Shown here: positions 61,768 to 64,000 of the stretch, piece after piece
How the letters are laid out: the number at the start of each line of letters is the position of its first letter
How positions within the stretch are numbered: the stretch's first letter is position 1
Assembly (NCBI RefSeq): GCF_009363695.1
Contig: NZ_CP045403.1
Location: 972,001 to 1,036,000 of the forward strand
Length of the DNA stretch: 64,000 nt
Source of the DNA: Bacillus sp. THAF10
GTDB taxonomy: Bacteria; Bacillota; Bacilli; Bacillales; Bacillaceae_I
Direction of reading: 5' to 3'
Program-made: the position numbers and the translations under genes
The notes under the pieces: model-generated
Database searches by the model: none
What the model saw: the letters and a program-made list of their open reading frames with translations, nothing else
Told to the model about the DNA's origin: nothing

Positions 61768-62685
61768 TTAAGGCAACACATTTCCAGCCGCACGATAGAT
61801 GCCATACCACTCTTCACGAGTAAGATGGATGTCACTTGCCTTACAGCAATCCTTTAAACGTTCTTCATTCATCGTACCGATAACCGGTTGCATGTTTGCG
61901 GGATGACGAAGTAGCCACGCGATAGCGATGGTTGTATTGTTTACTTCATATTTGCTGGCGATTTCATCAATTTTTTGATTCAATTCAGGAAATTTGTCGC
62001 TCCCAAGGAATACTCCTTCAAAGAAACCATATTGGAAGGGAGACCATGGTTGTATCGTGATATCGTTGAGTCTGCAATAATCAAGGATGCTGCCATCTCT
62101 GTTCACAGCCGAGTGATTGTCCATGTTCACATTAAATCCATTGGAAATCATATTTGCGTTCGTAATACTTAATTGAAGTTGATTAGCAACGATTGGTTGT
62201 TTCACAGACTTCTTAAGTAACTCGATCTGCATTGGATTTTGATTGGAAACACCAAAGTGACGAACTTTTCCTGAACTTTCAAGAAGATCGAAAGCTTCTG
62301 CCACTTCTTCTGGTTCAACCAGCGTATCGGGACGGTGTAGCAAGAAAACATCCAGGTAATCTGTATTCAATCTCTTTAAGATTCCGTCAACGGAATGTAG
62401 AATATGTTCTTTTGAAAAATCGAACATTCCTTCTCGAATCCCACACTTCGATTGCAGGATAACTTTTTCACGAATGTCATCGTTCATATGGATAGCATCA
62501 GCAAAAATTTCCTCGCATGCGCCACCACCATAAATATCTGCATGGTCAAAGAAATTTGCACCAAGTTCAAGTGCTGTTTGCACAAAGCGCTCAGCTTTGG
62601 CTTTATCCAGAGAATTAATTCGCATACAGCCGACTGAAACAACCGGCACCTCTAAATTGCTGTTTCCAAGCTTCATAGTCCTCAT
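61768..62685 (-). CDS. ycsN: Aldo/keto reductase (YcsN-like)
   Basis: A 305-aa NADPH-dependent oxidoreductase. Motifs are GCMRINSLDKAKAERFV, the tetrad Asp and Tyr in FFDHADIYGGG (about 47 and 52), Lys in LQSKCGIREG and His in FLLHRPDTLVEP. GVSNQNPMQIELL and WLLRHPANMQPVIGT fit the YcsN/YdhF branch. ATG 62685 has AGGAGG 7 bases upstream, unlike the longer frame from 62736. The imperfect palindrome TGTCG-N12-CGACA around 62742-62763 may be an operator. Confidence 0.9.
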   Translation of the reverse strand: MRTMKLGNSNLEVPVVSVGCMRINSLDKAKAERFVQTALELGANFFDHADIYGGGACEEIFADAIHMNDDIREKVILQSKCGIREGMFDFSKEHILHSVDGILKRLNTDYLDVFLLHRPDTLVEPEEVAEAFDLLESSGKVRHFGVSNQNPMQIELLKKSVKQPIVANQLQLSITNANMISNGFNVNMDNHSAVNRDGSILDYCRLNDITIQPWSPFQYGFFEGVFLGSDKFPELNQKIDEIASKYEVNNTTIAIAWLLRHPANMQPVIGTMNEERLKDCCKASDIHLTREEWYGIYRAAGNVLP

Positions 62686-62817
62686 CACATTTCCTCCTCG
62701 TTTGTCTTTGTGCAATTTCATTTGGAACATCCTCACACTGGTGTCGAAAATATGTATACGACAGATTTAAAAATTACATCTATCCTTTTTGTATTTTGAC
62801 ACACAGGGATATCGTTT

Positions 62818-63720
62818 TCAAGAAATCACTCGAGGTGTTGAGGGAGGTATTTTCTCCTCAGTTAGGTTACTGATAACAATTCCCCCTAAAATTAGAACAA
62901 CCCCAAACCATTGTAATGACGCTATTTCTTCTGAAAGTACAAGGGCAGACATAATAATGGCAACGGGGAGCTCAGAAGCTGAAAGAATCGTGCCAAGTCC
63001 AGCTCCAACGTGTGGCATACCAAGTGAAAATAGTAATGGTGGCAAAACCACACCAAATATTCCTAAAGTTACTCCGTAAGGTATCACCCCAGTAAGGGTC
63101 GTTATATCAAGAAGAAATACAGGTGGAAATAATATGAAAGTGACAATCATGCCTCCAGTTGAGAGAAGGGCACTTTTTTGAATAGCTGGAACATCCTTGC
63201 CAATAATACTGCTCAAAAAAATGAAGCTGGAAAAAGTTATCGCAGAAAGGATTCCCCACAAAGCCCCCTGCAAGGAAACAGAATGTATGTCCTCTACAAA
63301 AAGTCCTGCTGCAAATGTTGATCCAGCAAGGAGAATCACTATTGAAACTACCTTTCCTGATGACGGCTTTCTTTTATAAACAATCCATTCGATTAAGGAG
63401 CCAATCCAGATAAATTGAAATAGAAAGATGATGGCTAATGAGGCATCGAGTGTCTGTAAAGACTGATAGTAAAGTAGACCGGTTAATCCCATGGGAATAC
63501 CAGCCAACAATATGATTCCGGCTTGTGAGAATTTTATTTTGGTTTTCTTACCGAATCCAGCCACCAGCCAAATAGTCAAGGTCCCAAACAATACCTGACT
63601 TCCTGTAACCTCCCCTATCGAAAACCCTGCAGAATATGCGAGTTTTACAAACGTGGATAAGATTCCAAGGCTGCAGCCTCCAATAAAAACAAGTAAAGCA
63701 TAATGCCAAGTCTTCATCAT
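62818..63720 (-). CDS. EamA/DMT-family transporter
   Basis: A 300-aa membrane protein with ten transmembrane helices in two EamA repeats (GGCSLGILSTFVKLAYSAGFS near the start; ALWGILSAITFSSFIFLSSI at mid-protein). It probably exports a metabolite or amino acid; the substrate is unknown. GAGGG lies 5-8 bases before the two ATGs at 63720 and 63717. The leader carries a full promoter and an intrinsic terminator, so attenuation is likely. Confidence 0.88.
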   Translation of the reverse strand: MMKTWHYALLVFIGGCSLGILSTFVKLAYSAGFSIGEVTGSQVLFGTLTIWLVAGFGKKTKIKFSQAGIILLAGIPMGLTGLLYYQSLQTLDASLAIIFLFQFIWIGSLIEWIVYKRKPSSGKVVSIVILLAGSTFAAGLFVEDIHSVSLQGALWGILSAITFSSFIFLSSIIGKDVPAIQKSALLSTGGMIVTFILFPPVFLLDITTLTGVIPYGVTLGIFGVVLPPLLFSLGMPHVGAGLGTILSASELPVAIIMSALVLSEEIASLQWFGVVLILGGIVISNLTEEKIPPSTPRVIS

Positions 63721-63743
63721 AAATTCCCTCTTTCCTAGTATTG

Positions 63744-63787
63744 AAAAAACAAAAAGCCACACGACCGTCGTAAGACAATCGTGTGGC
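63744..63787 (-). terminator. Leader terminator of the EamA gene
   Basis: On the minus strand GCCACACGA and TCGTGTGGC pair and are followed by TTTTTGTTTTTTC. It lies between the promoter at 63851-63879 and the EamA start. A TAGAG-GTAA-CTCTA hairpin lies just before it. Confidence 0.85.
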
Positions 63788-63850
63788 GAAAATAGAGTTA
63801 CCTCTAGAAAAATCCACAAATGAAATTTTATTATTGAGTTTATAAATGGA

Positions 63851-63879
63851 ATTATAATTGAAAAAATTATTTTTTACAA
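63851..63879 (-). promoter_or_regulatory. Sigma-A promoter of the EamA gene
   Basis: On the minus strand TTGTAA (63879-63874) and TATAAT (63856-63851) are separated by exactly 17 bases. The leader to the EamA start would be about 125 bases. Confidence 0.8.
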
Positions 63880-64000
63880 TAGAAAATCTCATGCCCTTTT
63901 TTGGTGATAAATAACTTATAAAAAAACTTAAACGTTAAATAGATTGTTAATAAAAGTATTTGGTACCAGTAATAGAGGGGCGTGATATTACTAAATTTAA
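63880..64000. other. Window end, no gene seen
   Basis: AT-rich sequence without a reading frame or clear signal. Confidence 0.3.

Overview
The window reads as the chromosome of a low-GC, spore-forming member of the Bacillaceae. The evidence is the gene set and order. queG (yhbA), an amidase (yhbB), trmL (cspR), prkA and yhbH follow one another as in Bacillus subtilis. racA, yhcT/yhcU/yhcX-like genes and a bdbC pair are also present, with typical strong Shine-Dalgarno sequences and T-rich intrinsic terminators. The genus is not resolved.

Positions 1-18802 are foreign DNA: two related integrative elements in tandem in the 3' end of a tRNA-Leu(CAA) gene. A 53-bp fragment of that tRNA, from anticodon loop to acceptor stem, is repeated exactly at 4037-4089 and 18750-18802, and neither copy has the 5' half. 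The right end of element A (1-4089) carries a small tyrosine recombinase and a CBASS-like operon: frameshifted CD-NTase, four-TM effector and HEPN protein. Element B (4090-18802) begins with its own integrase. It then carries a probable large structured RNA with a pseudoknot (about 5420-5900), small DNA-binding proteins, an Mrr-like nuclease, a serine recombinase, a membrane GAF protein, a tight operon of an unknown helical protein, a frameshifted HNH nuclease and a membrane coiled-coil protein, a DUF4062 protein, and a block of cysteine-rich or helix-turn-helix proteins. This is a defence and mobility island. No relaxase or capsid genes are seen.

From 18808 onward the sequence is core chromosome. 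tRNA-Gly(TCC) marks the junction. The queG-to-yhbH block (19-29 kb) is interrupted by 24 exact-register copies of a 52-bp hairpin unit (21880-23119). Next come a KinB-like sensor kinase, an oligopeptide ABC transporter with a divergent binding protein (30.6-36.4 kb), and a set of detoxification and stress genes: CatE-like and MhqO-like dioxygenases, a WrbA-like quinone reductase and a disulfide-bond pair. Four genes or operons in this set carry the same TATCTTGAATTCAAGATA-type palindrome, suggesting one MhqR-type regulon.

Further right are a CNNM-like membrane protein, proC, membrane-anchored MsrAB, a histidine pseudokinase, RacA, and a quorum-sensing regulator of the RNPP type directly followed by a 48-aa secreted peptide precursor. 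Aldo/keto reductases, a YtkA/FixH-like lipoprotein, yhcT/yhcU/yhcX homologues, a polysaccharide deacetylase and an EamA transporter with a leader terminator complete the window. Intergenic repeats include a four-copy MITE-like family, two copies of a Bacillaceae dispersed repeat and a six-unit 20-bp tandem array.
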